Source of the DNA: Streptococcus pluranimalium
Lineage (GTDB): Bacteria > Bacillota > Bacilli > Lactobacillales > Streptococcaceae
Assembly: GCF_002953735.1 (NCBI RefSeq)
Contig: NZ_CP025536.1
Span: 378,001-442,000, forward strand
Direction: 5' to 3'
Length of the DNA: 64,000 nucleotides
The notes below the pieces were generated by a model. That model was not told the DNA's origin. It made no database searches and was given only the letters and a program-made list of their open reading frames with translations. Below are positions 18,591-27,080 of the stretch, piece after piece; the first letter of the stretch is position 1, and each line of letters starts with the position of its first letter. The position numbers and the translations under genes are program-made.

Positions 18591-20456
18591 TTGACGGATT
18601 TTAAAGACGATGATAAATCTTCTTCTGTGGGTGCGGAAAATTTTAAAGAGCGTATTTTACGAGAATTAGAAGAAGCCAATCGCAAACGTCAACTTCAAGA
18701 AGAGGAACAGAGACGAGCTGAGGAAGCACGTCAAGCTGAACAAGCAAGACTTCAGCAGGAAAAAGAAGCTGCACGTTTAGCTAAAGAGCGAGAAGATGAG
18801 TTAGCTCGCATTCAACGTGAGCAAGAATTGGCACGTCAAACTGAACAAGTAAGACTTCAGCAGGAAAAAGAAGCCGCACGTTTAGCTAAAGAGCGAGAAG
18901 ATGAGTTGGCTCGCATTCAACGTGAAAGAGATTTAAAGCATCACCAAGAATCAGCAGTGTCTCTTAGTCTTTCCACTGAAGTTTCAGAGAGCAGCCACTC
19001 CGTGTCAATGAGTGAAAGTACTAGTGAAGCGTTTCAGCTTACTGATGATAAAGTATTATCGGCTGATTTAAAAGCACCCCTTCTTAGACCTAGTCAGGAA
19101 AAACAATCAACTTCAGCTTCATTGACTGCTGGTGAAGTTGATTTTTCAGACACAGACATTGAACAGAGCCATAAGCAAGAAGCTGGACAAACTCATATTG
19201 CTGAGAATAATGAATTATCTAGTGATAGTATAGCAGCTAAAAATGAGGCTGTAGTGGCTCAAGTAGAAGCAAAAGAATCTATTACTGAGGTAAAACGTCC
19301 AATGATGAATAGACGACGAAAAAATAATAGGATTGCCGCAAAAATAACAGGTATTTTAGTAACCATTATCGTATTGATTGGTTTATTAACAGCGTTTTTA
19401 GGCTATCGTTATGTTTCAAGTTCACTTGGAGCTGTTGATACAGACTCCAAAGAATTTGTTACTGTCCAAATTCCTGAAGGATCGGGTAATAAATTAATTG
19501 GGCAGATTTTAGAAGAAAATGGCTTGGTGAAAAATGCTGCTATTTTCAACTATTATACCCGTTTTAAAAATGTTTCAAATCTTCAAAGTGGTTATTATAA
19601 TCTTCAAAAAAGTATGACTGTGAAGGATATTATCGACACTCTTAAACAAGGTGGAACTTTAGAGCCACAAGAGCCTGTTTCTGGAAAGATTTTGGTTACC
19701 GAAGGTTCTACGATAGATCAGATTGCTAAAGCGGTGACAGTCAATGTTAATACGAAAAAAGCAAGTAAGACCTCATATTCTGAACAAGACTTTTTAGAGT
19801 TGATGAAGAATAAAGACTTCATTGACAAAATGGTTAAGAAATACCCTGAGTTACTCAAGGATATTCCTTCAGCCGATCAAGCAAGGTACCAGTTGGAAGG
19901 TTATTTATTCCCAGCAACTTATAATTATTATGAGGAGTCAAGCCTTGAAGATATCGTTGACCAGATGTTGGCGACAATGAATACTAATTTAGCACCATAC
20001 TTTGATCAGATTGCTGCTAAAGGACATACGATTAACGAAGTCCTTACCCTAGCTTCATTGGTCGAAAAAGAAGGCTCCACAGATGAAGATCGTCGTCATA
20101 TTGCAAGTGTTTTTTACAACCGTTTAAATATCCAAATGCCTCTTCAAAGTAATATTGCTATTTTGTATGCTATGGGCAAGTTAGGTCAAGAAACGACACT
20201 TCGTGAAGATGCTACTATTGACACTAAGATCAATTCACCCTATAATATCTATGAAAATCCTGGCTTGATGCCTGGTCCTGTTGATAGCCCAGGAATGTCA
20301 GCTATTGAAGCAACCATTAATCCTGCAAATACAGATAATTTGTACTTTGTTGCTGATGTCACAACAGGTGAAGTTTACTATGCGGAAGATTATGCTACTC
20401 ATGACGCTAATGTTTCTAAGTATGTTAATGCTCATTTGGAAAATAGTGCAGAGTAA
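18591..20456 (+). CDS. mltG: Endolytic murein transglycosylase MltG (YceG-like)
   Basis: A 621-residue membrane-anchored lytic transglycosylase that cuts nascent glycan strands and sets their length. Residues 1-250 are cytosolic, charged and contain a tandem 35-residue repeat; a single TM lies at about 253-276; the extracellular YceG domain follows, with a LysM-like part (KLIGQILEENGLVK) and the catalytic glutamate in SLVEKEGS (about E492). The start is TTG 18591: AGGAGG ends 7 bases ahead, and the only upstream ATG in frame (18558) falls in the -10 box. A long cytosolic N-terminus is usual in streptococcal MltG, where it is linked to division proteins. Confidence 0.9.
   Translation: MTDFKDDDKSSSVGAENFKERILRELEEANRKRQLQEEEQRRAEEARQAEQARLQQEKEAARLAKEREDELARIQREQELARQTEQVRLQQEKEAARLAKEREDELARIQRERDLKHHQESAVSLSLSTEVSESSHSVSMSESTSEAFQLTDDKVLSADLKAPLLRPSQEKQSTSASLTAGEVDFSDTDIEQSHKQEAGQTHIAENNELSSDSIAAKNEAVVAQVEAKESITEVKRPMMNRRRKNNRIAAKITGILVTIIVLIGLLTAFLGYRYVSSSLGAVDTDSKEFVTVQIPEGSGNKLIGQILEENGLVKNAAIFNYYTRFKNVSNLQSGYYNLQKSMTVKDIIDTLKQGGTLEPQEPVSGKILVTEGSTIDQIAKAVTVNVNTKKASKTSYSEQDFLELMKNKDFIDKMVKKYPELLKDIPSADQARYQLEGYLFPATYNYYEESSLEDIVDQMLATMNTNLAPYFDQIAAKGHTINEVLTLASLVEKEGSTDEDRRHIASVFYNRLNIQMPLQSNIAILYAMGKLGQETTLREDATIDTKINSPYNIYENPGLMPGPVDSPGMSAIEATINPANTDNLYFVADVTTGEVYYAEDYATHDANVSKYVNAHLENSAE
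18726..18935 (+). repeat. Two tandem 105-bp repeats within mltG
   Basis: Units 18726-18830 and 18831-18935 each encode 35 residues (AR-Q-x-EQxRLQQEKEAARLAK followed by EREDELARIQRE). They are nearly identical at the DNA level, with only a handful of changes up to the last few codons. The charged heptad-like composition predicts a long single helix or coiled coil; copy number could vary by slippage. Confidence 0.88.
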
Positions 20457-20695
20457 AAGGAGTAGACTGATCAGTCTGAGATAAAAGAGTCTCAGATTTG
20501 TGATAATCGTATCCTTGGTTAACTAAGTTTGCAAAAAATCAAGAGAGCTGTTAGTAGCTGCTATAATCAATTCTTAAAGTTTTAGCAGTTGCAAGTACTT
20601 TTTAGGAGTGAATGCACAGTGTATCTTCTATCGATTATTGATTTTTAGGATTATTCCCATTCTTTCATAAAAAAAGATTTAGAAAAGAGAAAAAC
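20457..20695 (+). other. mltG-greA spacer with palindrome and hairpin
   Basis: Directly after the mltG stop is a perfect 14-bp palindrome AGACTGATCAGTCT (20464-20477) followed by a second hairpin CTGAGA/TCTCAG (20476-20495). Neither has a clear T run, so termination is uncertain. The rest of the spacer holds no gene. Confidence 0.4.
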
Positions 20696-21187
20696 ATGTC
20701 AGAAAAAACATTTCCAATGACTCAAACTGAAAAAGAGCAACTCGAAAAAGAGTTGGAGGAATTAAAGTTAGTTCGTCGCCCAGAAGTTGTTGAGCGTATT
20801 AAAATTGCTCGTTCTTATGGAGACCTTTCAGAGAATTCAGAATACGATGCAGCAAAGGATGAGCAGGCATTTGTTGAAGGTGAAATTTCAACACTTGAAA
20901 ATCAAATTCGTTACGCTGAAATTATTGATAGTGATGCCGTTGCTAAAGATGAAGTTGCTATCGGTAAGACAGTTGTTGTTCAAGAAGTTGGTACAACTGA
21001 TAAAGATACCTACCATATTGTAGGTGCTGCTGGAGCAGATATTTTCTCAGGAAAAATTTCAAATGATAGCCCAATTGGTCAGGCTCTGATTGGAAAAAAT
21101 AAAGGTGATAAGGTTTCGATTGTTTCACCTGCCGGTAGTTATGAAGTTGAAATTATCAGTGTTGAGAAAACAGAAGATAATAAATAA
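20696..21187 (+). CDS. greA: Transcript cleavage factor GreA
   Basis: A 163-residue factor that enters the RNA polymerase secondary channel and triggers cleavage of backtracked transcripts. The N-terminal coiled coil carries the tip acidic residues in [20 protein letters not shown] and the C-terminal FKBP-like domain ends [17 protein letters not shown]. The length is normal. AAAAGAGAAAAAC precedes ATG 20696. A strong terminator follows. Confidence 0.96.
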   Translation: MSEKTFPMTQTEKEQLEKELEELKLVRRPEVVERIKIARSYGDLSENSEYDAAKDEQAFVEGEISTLENQIRYAEIIDSDAVAKDEVAIGKTVVVQEVGTTDKDTYHIVGAAGADIFSGKISNDSPIGQALIGKNKGDKVSIVSPAGSYEVEIISVEKTEDNK

Positions 21188-21188
21188 T

Positions 21189-21229
21189 AAAAAAGTTGAC
21201 AGTCGTTTCAAAAAACTGTCAACTTTTTT
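21189..21229 (+). terminator. Rho-independent terminator of greA
   Basis: A 15-bp stem begins two bases after the stop (AAAAAAGTTGACAGT/ACTGTCAACTTTTTT) with an 11-base loop. Confidence 0.9.
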
Positions 21230-21356
21230 ATTGATTTGACTTATTTTGGCATCAGTAAAGAACTTTTGAAAAAGCTAGGAACTTGTCTAGATGAGCTATC
21301 CTAACTTATCGCTACATGTTGATCATCTACCTACCATAAAGGTATTTCCAAACACT

Positions 21357-21387
21357 AAAAAAGGTTGAGAAGTTCCTCAACCTTTTT
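21357..21387 (-). terminator. Terminator of yidC
   Basis: On the minus strand AAAAAGGTTGAG/CTCAACCTTTTTT forms a 12-bp stem with loop GAACTT directly after the yidC stop. The span 21230-21356 between the two convergent terminators holds nothing recognisable. Confidence 0.88.
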
Positions 21388-21391
21388 ATAA

Positions 21392-22309
21392 TTAACGTTT
21401 ACGCTGTTTTCCAGCATTACGATTTGATTTAGTTTGAATGGCGCCTTGAGTTGGATTAGCTGTTGGTGTTACGTCTTTACGAGCTGTTGCATTTGATTTA
21501 AAAGGTTTTGGAGGATTTTTAGCAAATTCCGCCTCCACTTTTTGACGCAAACGAGGTTTGATAACGTAAGTTGTGAGTAATTGTTGGGCAATAGCGAAGA
21601 AACCACCGACAAGCCAGTATAATGTTACACCTGCTGGTGAAGAAAAACCAAAGAAGGCCATCATGAGGGGCATTGAATACATAGCTGTTTTCATTTGCGC
21701 CCTTTGTTCTTCTGGAACTGCAGCGACTGACAACCAAGATTGGAAGAAGTAGAGTGCTACAATGATTGCTGTCAAAAGCAAATCGGGTTTATCTAAGGAG
21801 AACCATAAGAACTGGGAACCTTGAATACCATTAGTATAGCGAGCTGCAAAGTAAAGAGCAGAGAAAAATGGCATTTGAATCAGGAGCGGTAAACACCCAA
21901 TACCACCAAACATGCTAACACCGTATTGACGCTGTGCTGCCATAAAATCAGCTTGAGCAGCTAATTTTTCTTCTTGGGTTGTTGCAGACTTCATACGTTC
22001 TTGAATGGGACCTAAGAAAGGTTTCAAGTAAGCCATCTTTTCAGATTGATAGGCAGCTTTTTGAGATTGGTAAAGCCCAAGAGGTAAAATAATCAAACGA
22101 ACAATGATTGTCACTGCGATGATCCCGAGACCAAAGCCGAGACCTAAGTCATTGGCAAAGTACTGGATGACCTTTTCCATTGGTTTACCGATGGTATTCC
22201 AGACAAAGCCAACGGGTTTACCATGTTCAGTTCTGACACATCCAGACAGGAATAGGAGCAGTGATAATGCAAATCCTGAGAAGAATAATTTTTTAGTTAA
22301 TTTTTTCAC
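21392..22309 (-). CDS. yidC: Membrane protein insertase YidC (lipoprotein type)
   Basis: A 305-residue Oxa1/YidC-family insertase that helps membrane proteins into the bilayer, alone or with Sec. A lipoprotein signal peptide ends at LSGC (C24). Five TM segments follow; the conserved hydrophilic-groove arginine is R71 in [12 protein letters not shown]. The basic C-terminal tail ([12 protein letters not shown] ... NAGKQRKR) contacts the ribosome. The start is GTG 22309 preceded by AAAGGATATAAACT. Streptococci carry two paralogues; the tail is of moderate length so I do not assign YidC1 or YidC2. Confidence 0.94.
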   Translation of the reverse strand: MKKLTKKLFFSGFALSLLLFLSGCVRTEHGKPVGFVWNTIGKPMEKVIQYFANDLGLGFGLGIIAVTIIVRLIILPLGLYQSQKAAYQSEKMAYLKPFLGPIQERMKSATTQEEKLAAQADFMAAQRQYGVSMFGGIGCLPLLIQMPFFSALYFAARYTNGIQGSQFLWFSLDKPDLLLTAIIVALYFFQSWLSVAAVPEEQRAQMKTAMYSMPLMMAFFGFSSPAGVTLYWLVGGFFAIAQQLLTTYVIKPRLRQKVEAEFAKNPPKPFKSNATARKDVTPTANPTQGAIQTKSNRNAGKQRKR

Positions 22310-22342
22310 AGTTTATATCCTTTAATTTTGTAATACCTATCT

Positions 22343-22371
22343 ATTTTACAGCTTTTTAAGGATTTTCTCAA
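22343..22371 (-). promoter_or_regulatory. Promoter of yidC
   Basis: TTGAGA (22371-22366), 17 bases, TAAAAT (22348-22343) on the minus strand, between the acylphosphatase stop and the yidC start. Confidence 0.65.
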
Positions 22372-22390
22372 TACTTCTGAAGTCCTAATT

Positions 22391-22669
22391 TTAATTGCCT
22401 ACACGAAAGTCTGTATAGTCTTCAAAGTTATCTATTTGCACATCAACATAAGTGACGCGACTCATGCGCGAAGGGCCTTTTCTTACTTCTTGGATAAAAC
22501 TTGCCATCTTGTTGGCATCATCAGATTGGGCAAGAATTTCAACGGTTCCATCGTCATTATTCCAAACACGACCATGAATACCTCCTATTTCTTTAGCAAG
22601 GGCATAAGTTGAATAACGAAAACCAACCCCTTGAACACGACCAGAAACAATCATCCGAATTTTTTTCAT
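22391..22669 (-). CDS. Acylphosphatase
   Basis: A complete 92-residue acylphosphatase that hydrolyses carboxyl-phosphate bonds such as acetyl- and carbamoyl-phosphate. The signature loop GRVQGVGFRYSTY holds the phosphate-binding arginine R18, and the catalytic asparagine is N37 in GRVWNNDDGTVEI. AGGAGG (AGGAGGATAAGAAA) lies ahead of ATG 22669. It stands upstream of yidC on the same strand. Confidence 0.95.
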   Translation of the reverse strand: MKKIRMIVSGRVQGVGFRYSTYALAKEIGGIHGRVWNNDDGTVEILAQSDDANKMASFIQEVRKGPSRMSRVTYVDVQIDNFEDYTDFRVGN

Positions 22670-22700
22670 TTTCTTATCCTCCTGATGTTATAGTAAGTTT

Positions 22701-22706
22701 ATTATA
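22701..22706 (-). promoter_or_regulatory. -10 box of the acylphosphatase gene
   Basis: TATAAT on the minus strand (22706-22701) about 32 bases ahead of ATG 22669; the -35 is poor. Confidence 0.45.
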
Positions 22707-22809
22707 ACCCAAAAAGTTAGCAAAAGTCTTGTTTCAGCAGAGAAGATAACTGTTTGACTTCAATTAAAAAAATATTACCGCTGTCATCTAGTAATGTTTA
22801 ATTCACTTT

Positions 22810-22818
22810 TGTTATAAT
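22810..22818 (+). promoter_or_regulatory. Extended -10 promoter of the DUF4298/SpoU genes
   Basis: TGTTATAAT (22810-22818) lies about 38 bases before ATG 22857; no convincing -35. Confidence 0.6.
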
Positions 22819-22856
22819 GAAATAGACGAACAGATGATCGCAAGAAAGGAATGGCT

Positions 22857-23153
22857 ATGAATCTTAAAGATAAACAAATAATCGAAGAAATGGAAGCCAA
22901 GTATGATAGTTTGGCTCCTAAATTGAAAGCACTTAGTACAGCGGTCGAAGATTTCGAACAGCATTACGCAGATTATATAGCTCTAAGAGATTTTTATGGA
23001 AGTACGGAATGGTTTAGACTCTTTGAACAGCCCCATGCTGATATAAAATCTGGTGTGCTTAGTGAAGATCAATTGTATAACTTTATTAGTGACCATAATG
23101 CACTCTTAGCAACGTGTTTGGAATTAGCCGCTAAAATGTCTAAAAATATGTAA
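22857..23153 (+). CDS. DUF4298 domain protein
   Basis: A 98-residue, mostly helical cytosolic protein with acidic pI by composition. The pattern YGSTEWFRLFEQ followed by GVLSEDQLYNFISDHN is typical of the DUF4298 family of lactic acid bacteria, whose function is unknown. GAAAGGA lies immediately before an ATG at 22851, so that ATG cannot be used; the one at 22857 has correct spacing. It is followed after 42 bases by the SpoU methyltransferase gene and probably shares its mRNA. Confidence 0.85.
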   Translation: MNLKDKQIIEEMEAKYDSLAPKLKALSTAVEDFEQHYADYIALRDFYGSTEWFRLFEQPHADIKSGVLSEDQLYNFISDHNALLATCLELAAKMSKNM

Positions 23154-23195
23154 ACATTAATACCCTGATAATAATCATTTGACAATAGGAAAAAT

Positions 23196-23936
23196 ATGAC
23201 AGTAATCACTTCAAAATCCAATCCTCTCATCAAGAGAACAAAAAAATTATTGCAAAAAAAGCATCGTAAAGATTCCTACCTGATAGAAGGCTGGCATCTT
23301 TTTGATGAAGCGCAGAAATCTAACGCTACATTCCGCCATATTTTTGTATTAGAAGAGATGGCAGATCAGCTTACAGCAAGTTCTGAAATCGTTCTGGTTT
23401 CAAGTGATGTCTTGAAAGAAATATCAGATGCACCAACTCCACAAGGGATTGTGGCAGAAGTTATCTTAAATAAAGTGGACTTACCAGACTTCAAGACAGG
23501 TCGTTATCTTGTTTTAGAGGATGTCCAAGATCCGGGAAATTTAGGGACTATGGTTCGTACGGCGGATGCAGCAGGTTTAGATGGTGTGATTTTATCAGAT
23601 AAATCCGCGGATTTGTATAATCCAAAAACTCTGCGTTCTATGCAGGGAAGTCATTTCCACTTGCCTGTTTATCGTCAGTCTTTGACTTCTGTTTTTGAAC
23701 AAATGAAGACAGCTAATTTACCCGTTTTAGCGACTACCTTGTCTGATAAGTCAGTGGATTACCAAAGTTTAGCACATTTTGATAAGTTTGCTTTGGTGAT
23801 GGGTAATGAGGGTCAAGGGATTCGTCCTGAAACGAGCCAACTAGCAGATCATCTGATTCATATTAGCATGCCTGGTCGGGCAGAGAGTCTGAATGTATCC
23901 GTTGCTGCAGGGATAGTGATTTTTAGCTTGCTTTAA
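23196..23936 (+). CDS. TrmH/SpoU-family RNA 2'-O-methyltransferase
   Basis: A 246-residue SPOUT-class RNA ribose methyltransferase. An N-terminal substrate-binding region (KHRKDSYLIEGWHLFDEA) is followed by the knot motifs: LVLEDVQDPGNLGTMVRTADA, LVMGNEGQGI and the C-terminal SMPGRAESLNVSVAAGI. The class modifies rRNA or tRNA (RlmB, TrmH, AviRb relatives); the target cannot be read from sequence. It lies in a rightward run with DUF4298, HD and BI-1 genes. Confidence 0.9.
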   Translation: MTVITSKSNPLIKRTKKLLQKKHRKDSYLIEGWHLFDEAQKSNATFRHIFVLEEMADQLTASSEIVLVSSDVLKEISDAPTPQGIVAEVILNKVDLPDFKTGRYLVLEDVQDPGNLGTMVRTADAAGLDGVILSDKSADLYNPKTLRSMQGSHFHLPVYRQSLTSVFEQMKTANLPVLATTLSDKSVDYQSLAHFDKFALVMGNEGQGIRPETSQLADHLIHISMPGRAESLNVSVAAGIVIFSLL

Positions 23937-23975
23937 GCCAATATGGTATAATAGTGGTCTAGAAAGGTGAGTATT

Positions 23976-24479
23976 ATGAAAAAATATGAACAAGATGCTG
24001 AATTTATGGAATTAGTTGGGCATTTGATTGATCACCCACGCTTTCAAAAACTTGACGGTATTGTTCAACATCACCATTCCACACGGATGGAGCACTCCAT
24101 TAATGTGGCTTATACTAGCTATAAGATTGCTAAAAAGTTTGGGTGGGACAAGGACAGTACTGCTAGAGGTGGTTTGTTACATGACTTCTTTTACTATGAT
24201 TGGCGTGTGACGAAGTTTAATAAAAGCCATGCTTGGGTGCATCCACGCATTGCGGTACGTAATGCTAAAAAATTAACACCACTAAACAAAAAAGAAGAAG
24301 ATATTATCCTCAAACATATGTGGGGGGCAACAGTGGCTTTTCCACGTTATAAAGAGTCTTATATTGTGACCATGGTTGATAAGTATTGGGCGATTAAGGA
24401 AGCTACTATTCCAATGCGTCGTAAGCTTGGGAAGCCTATTCGCTTTAGCCGTAAGTTTTTAGGTAGTCACAATCGTTAG
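23976..24479 (+). CDS. HD-domain phosphohydrolase
   Basis: A 167-residue metal-dependent phosphohydrolase. The HD signature is present as HHSTRMEHSINVAYTSY ... GGLLHDFFYYDW, with later histidines HAWVHPRIA as further metal ligands. Such small stand-alone HD proteins usually act on nucleotides; the substrate is unknown. ATG 23976 follows AAAGGTGAG; the GTG at 23967 lies inside that ribosome binding site. A TATAAT box at 23948 suggests its own promoter. Confidence 0.85.
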   Translation: MKKYEQDAEFMELVGHLIDHPRFQKLDGIVQHHHSTRMEHSINVAYTSYKIAKKFGWDKDSTARGGLLHDFFYYDWRVTKFNKSHAWVHPRIAVRNAKKLTPLNKKEEDIILKHMWGATVAFPRYKESYIVTMVDKYWAIKEATIPMRRKLGKPIRFSRKFLGSHNR

Positions 24480-24500
24480 TTAGAAAAGGGAAATACAGTT

Positions 24501-25190
24501 ATGAATGACAATCTTATTTACACAGAATCACAGGACGGCTTGTCAGCCTTCTTTACTAAAATATACAGTCTTGTAGGTATTGGTATCGGGCTTTCAGCTT
24601 TTGTGTCTTGGTTGATGCTTTACCCATTCCAAGCTAATCTTATCACTATTATGAATCAGTATTCATGGGTTTATCTGGGTGCATTTTTTGTAGAATTAGC
24701 CTTGGTTTTCTTGGCGTCTAATGCAGCACGTAAAAACACACCAGCTGCCTTGCCACTATTTTTGACCTATTCGGCTTTGAACGGTTTTACCCTAAGTTTT
24801 ATCATTTCTCAATACGTTCAAACAACAGTTTTTCAAGCTTTTGTTAGTTCTGCTCTTGTTTTCTTTATTATGGCAGCCATTGGTGCAACGATTAAGAAAG
24901 ACTTGTCAGGTATGGCGAAAGCTCTACTAGCAGCCCTAATTGGTATTATCATTGCTAGTGTTGTTAATATCTTTATTAGAAATGACTCAATGAGTTTCAT
25001 CATCAGTATTGCTTCTGTATTGATTTTCTCAGGTTTGATTGCTTATGACAACCAAATGATTAAACGTGTTTACCAACACACAGGTGGTAATGTACAGGAT
25101 GGTTGGGCTATTTCAATGGCACTTAGTCTTTACTTAGATTTTATTAACTTGTTTTTAAGCCTTCTACGTATTTTGGGACGTAATGATTAA
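24501..25190 (+). CDS. Bax inhibitor-1 (BI-1/YccA, UPF0005) family membrane protein
   Basis: A 229-residue protein with seven predicted membrane segments. The conserved ends are recognisable: a short hydrophilic N-terminus before TM1, and the C-terminal region [17 protein letters not shown] ... [20 protein letters not shown], where the aspartates form the pH-sensing diaspartyl site in BsYetJ, a calcium leak channel. It is the last gene of the rightward run; its terminator is split by an insertion sequence. Confidence 0.93.
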   Translation: MNDNLIYTESQDGLSAFFTKIYSLVGIGIGLSAFVSWLMLYPFQANLITIMNQYSWVYLGAFFVELALVFLASNAARKNTPAALPLFLTYSALNGFTLSFIISQYVQTTVFQAFVSSALVFFIMAAIGATIKKDLSGMAKALLAALIGIIIASVVNIFIRNDSMSFIISIASVLIFSGLIAYDNQMIKRVYQHTGGNVQDGWAISMALSLYLDFINLFLSLLRILGRND

Positions 25191-25199
25191 TTAGTAAGA

Positions 25200-25217
25200 A
25201 AAGACTTGCCGCTTGGG
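25200..25217 (+). terminator. BI-1 gene terminator, left half (interrupted by IS)
   Basis: AAAAGACTTGCCGCTTGGG before the IS and GGGCAAGTCTTTTT after it (26648-26661) rejoin, on removal of the IS and one GGG, into a perfect hairpin with stem GACTTGCC/GGCAAGTC and a T run. The IS therefore lies in the loop/stem border of the former terminator. Confidence 0.85.
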
Positions 25218-25247
25218 TGTACTGACCCCAAAAAGTTGGACAACTCA

Positions 25248-26081
25248 TTATTGAAAGGATTTAGTTCTGTATTGGACAGGACTAAGTCCTTTTAGTTTTA
25301 CTTTAATGCGTTTGTTGTTGTAGTAATAAATATAGTCTATAATAGCTTCTTCAAGCTCGTCAAGGGATTGATAAGATGTCTCGAGTCCATAAAACATTTC
25401 AGATTTGAGAATGCCAAAGAAAGATTCCATCATGCCATTATCTGGACTATTTCCCTTGCGGGACATAGATGGCAGAATGCCTTTAGACTCTAAAAAATCA
25501 TGGTAGGACTGGTGTTGGTATTGCCAACCCTGGTCACTATGAAGAATAGTTCCACTGTATGAATCTGCTGGAAATGCCTTATCCAGCATGGTCTGAACCT
25601 GTTTCAAGTTAGGAGATCGAGACAGAGTGAAATCAATAATCTCGCTGTTATAGCCGTCAAGAACAGGTGATAAGTAGAGTTTTCCTTCAGGTAAGGCAAA
25701 CTCCGTCACATCGGTATAACACTTCTCGCAAGGCTTAGAGCCCTCGAATTGACGTTTAATTAGATTATCAGCCTTCTTACCAACTCCACCTTTGTAAGAA
25801 GAATACTTGCGCTTACGACGAATGCGGGCTGCTAGGCCTATGACTGTCATGAGACGTTGAACTTTCTTATGATTGACCACAAATCCACGATTTCTGAGTT
25901 CTAAATAAATTCGACGATAGCCGTAATTACCTTTATGTTCATCATAAATGGCTTGAATTTCAGTCTTAATTGCTTTGTTCTTGTCGAGTTTATCCAGTTG
26001 CTTGACTTGATAATAATAGGTGGAGCGAGGCATTTTAGCTGTCGCAAGTAGGAGGTCTAGTCGGAATCCTTCTTGGACCAT
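25248..26081 (-). CDS. IS3-family transposase OrfB (DDE integrase)
   Basis: 277 residues from the internal ATG; normally made as an OrfAB fusion. The N-terminal HTH_21 region ([17 protein letters not shown]) is followed by the rve integrase core with the catalytic triad: first D in CYTDVTEF, second D in [11 protein letters not shown] and E in [14 protein letters not shown]. The tail [19 protein letters not shown] is the family signature. The frame continues open upstream of ATG 26081 to the slippery site in orfA. Confidence 0.94.
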   Translation of the reverse strand: MVQEGFRLDLLLATAKMPRSTYYYQVKQLDKLDKNKAIKTEIQAIYDEHKGNYGYRRIYLELRNRGFVVNHKKVQRLMTVIGLAARIRRKRKYSSYKGGVGKKADNLIKRQFEGSKPCEKCYTDVTEFALPEGKLYLSPVLDGYNSEIIDFTLSRSPNLKQVQTMLDKAFPADSYSGTILHSDQGWQYQHQSYHDFLESKGILPSMSRKGNSPDNGMMESFFGILKSEMFYGLETSYQSLDELEEAIIDYIYYYNNKRIKVKLKGLSPVQYRTKSFQ

Positions 26082-26593
26082 GTCTCTAATTGTTTCTGCC
26101 GTTCGCGCGCTAGAGCTTCGTCCCTTAAACGAAGTTCTCTCAACTTTTTTAGAAAGGCCACCTCAGTTCGGAGACGTTCATTTTCCTCTTGAAGGCGTTC
26201 TAATTCCGTCATTTCATCCCAGGTTTTATTGCGTTTACGTCCCATCTTGCTCGGTCTCCCTCTTGGTTTTTCAAGAATAGTATAACCGTTTTTCTTGTAT
26301 TGCGCTATCCAATTTGGAAGTATTCCTCGATTTGGCAAGGCATAATCAAGAGAAACTGAGAGTTGAGAACAACCATGAATCAAGACTTTATCTATTATTT
26401 CCTCCTTTAATTCGGGAGAATAATACCGATTGTTACCTTTTTCAACGACTTCTACGCCATACCGATCCATGAGGTTCATCATGTATGTGAGATTAGAAAT
26501 ATTAACATCATATTGTTGGCTAATCCAAGGCCACGACATTCCGTTCTTTCTCAGCTCATAGATTTCTAGTTTATCTTTATAACTTAACTTCAT
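26057..26593 (-). CDS. IS3-family transposase OrfA (helix-turn-helix)
   Basis: A 178-residue DNA-binding protein with two HTH units (residues 1-50, [20 protein letters not shown], and about 60-100, [15 protein letters not shown]) that recognise the IS ends, and a C-terminal leucine-zipper-like helix ([22 protein letters not shown]). It overlaps orfB by 25 bases in a frame one base away, as needed for -1 frameshifting. Confidence 0.92.
   Translation of the reverse strand: MKLSYKDKLEIYELRKNGMSWPWISQQYDVNISNLTYMMNLMDRYGVEVVEKGNNRYYSPELKEEIIDKVLIHGCSQLSVSLDYALPNRGILPNWIAQYKKNGYTILEKPRGRPSKMGRKRNKTWDEMTELERLQEENERLRTEVAFLKKLRELRLRDEALARERQKQLETWSKKDSD
26112..26150 (-). promoter_or_regulatory. Programmed -1 frameshift site of the IS
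   Basis: On the minus strand the heptamer A AAA AAG (26150-26144) sits in the orfA frame as CTA AAA AAG. A slip of -1 enters the orfB frame, which is open from there to ATG 26081 and beyond. A few bases downstream CTTCGT and ACGAAG, with flanking AGAG/CTCT, can form a stimulatory stem-loop. Confidence 0.85.
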
Positions 26594-26673
26594 AGGAAAA
26601 GCACCCCAATCGTTAGATTTTGTGTCTAACTTTTGGGGTGCAGTTCAGGGCAAGTCTTTTTGATGTAATCTTT

Positions 26674-26991
26674 CTATAAATGGTTTAACTCATGGGCAAG
26701 AAGAATAGTCTGTCGGCCCCTGTTATCAACGATATAGAGTTTTTGGGGGAAGAAGGGGTCAAAAGGATACTTGTAATCAAAAGCAATCATGAGCTTTCGT
26801 TTGACATCATGATACTCATAGGTCATGCCTTTGTTAGACTTTTTCAGGTTAAAGGTTAAAATACTGTCTAAAGGGACAACTGACTTTAAATAATTGTCCA
26901 AAATATCCCAAAACGTATCGATGAGTTCGCTGGGTAAGCTAGTCGCTACACCAAAACTAGCATAACGAGCGCTTGTTTTTTCAAAAGCCAT
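26674..26991 (-). CDS. DUF960 family protein
   Basis: A 105-residue cytosolic protein of the staygreen-like/DUF960 family of Firmicutes, recognised from FGVATSLPSELIDTFWDILDNYL and the C-terminal KLYIVDNRGRQTILLAHELNHL. Its function is unknown. AAAGGAGC precedes ATG 26991. It is the last gene of the leftward operon that starts at 29253 and now ends about 26 bases from the IS right end; its terminator would have been the same hairpin shared with the convergent BI-1 gene. Confidence 0.85.
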   Translation of the reverse strand: MAFEKTSARYASFGVATSLPSELIDTFWDILDNYLKSVVPLDSILTFNLKKSNKGMTYEYHDVKRKLMIAFDYKYPFDPFFPQKLYIVDNRGRQTILLAHELNHL

Positions 26992-27039
26992 ATAAGCTCC
27001 TTTCTAGTATGTTGATGATTTTGGTGTTGCCGGCAAAAG

Positions 27040-27075
27040 CGAAGGAGCTGAAGACCTTTCTCCAGCTCCTATGGA
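27040..27075 (-). terminator. Hairpin between ntdp and DUF960 genes
   Basis: AGGAGCTG/CAGCTCCT forms an 8-bp stem with a 12-base loop on the minus strand, followed by TCGCTTTTG. The T run is weak, so it may be a partial terminator or processing site. Confidence 0.4.
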
Positions 27076-27080
27076 CAACT

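Larger units (their letters stand above)
25218..26647 (-). mobile_element. Intact IS3-family (IS150-group) insertion sequence, 1430 bp
   Basis: Imperfect terminal inverted repeats bound the element: TGTACTGACCCCAAAAAG at the left and, read inward from 26647, TGAACTGCACCCCAAAAG at the right, both continuing with GTTrGACA. A 3-bp target duplication GGG flanks it (25215-25217 and 26648-26650), the size normal for the IS150 group. Two overlapping ORFs encode OrfA and the DDE transposase OrfB, joined by a programmed -1 frameshift. Both ORFs and both ends are intact, so it may be active and recent. IS861 of group B Streptococcus is a related element type, but the exact name needs a database comparison. 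Confidence 0.92.

Noticed and set aside
25190..26674. IS as the breakpoint of a chromosomal rearrangement
   Set aside because: The two flanks join into one perfect hairpin with a 3-bp duplication, which shows a simple insertion.
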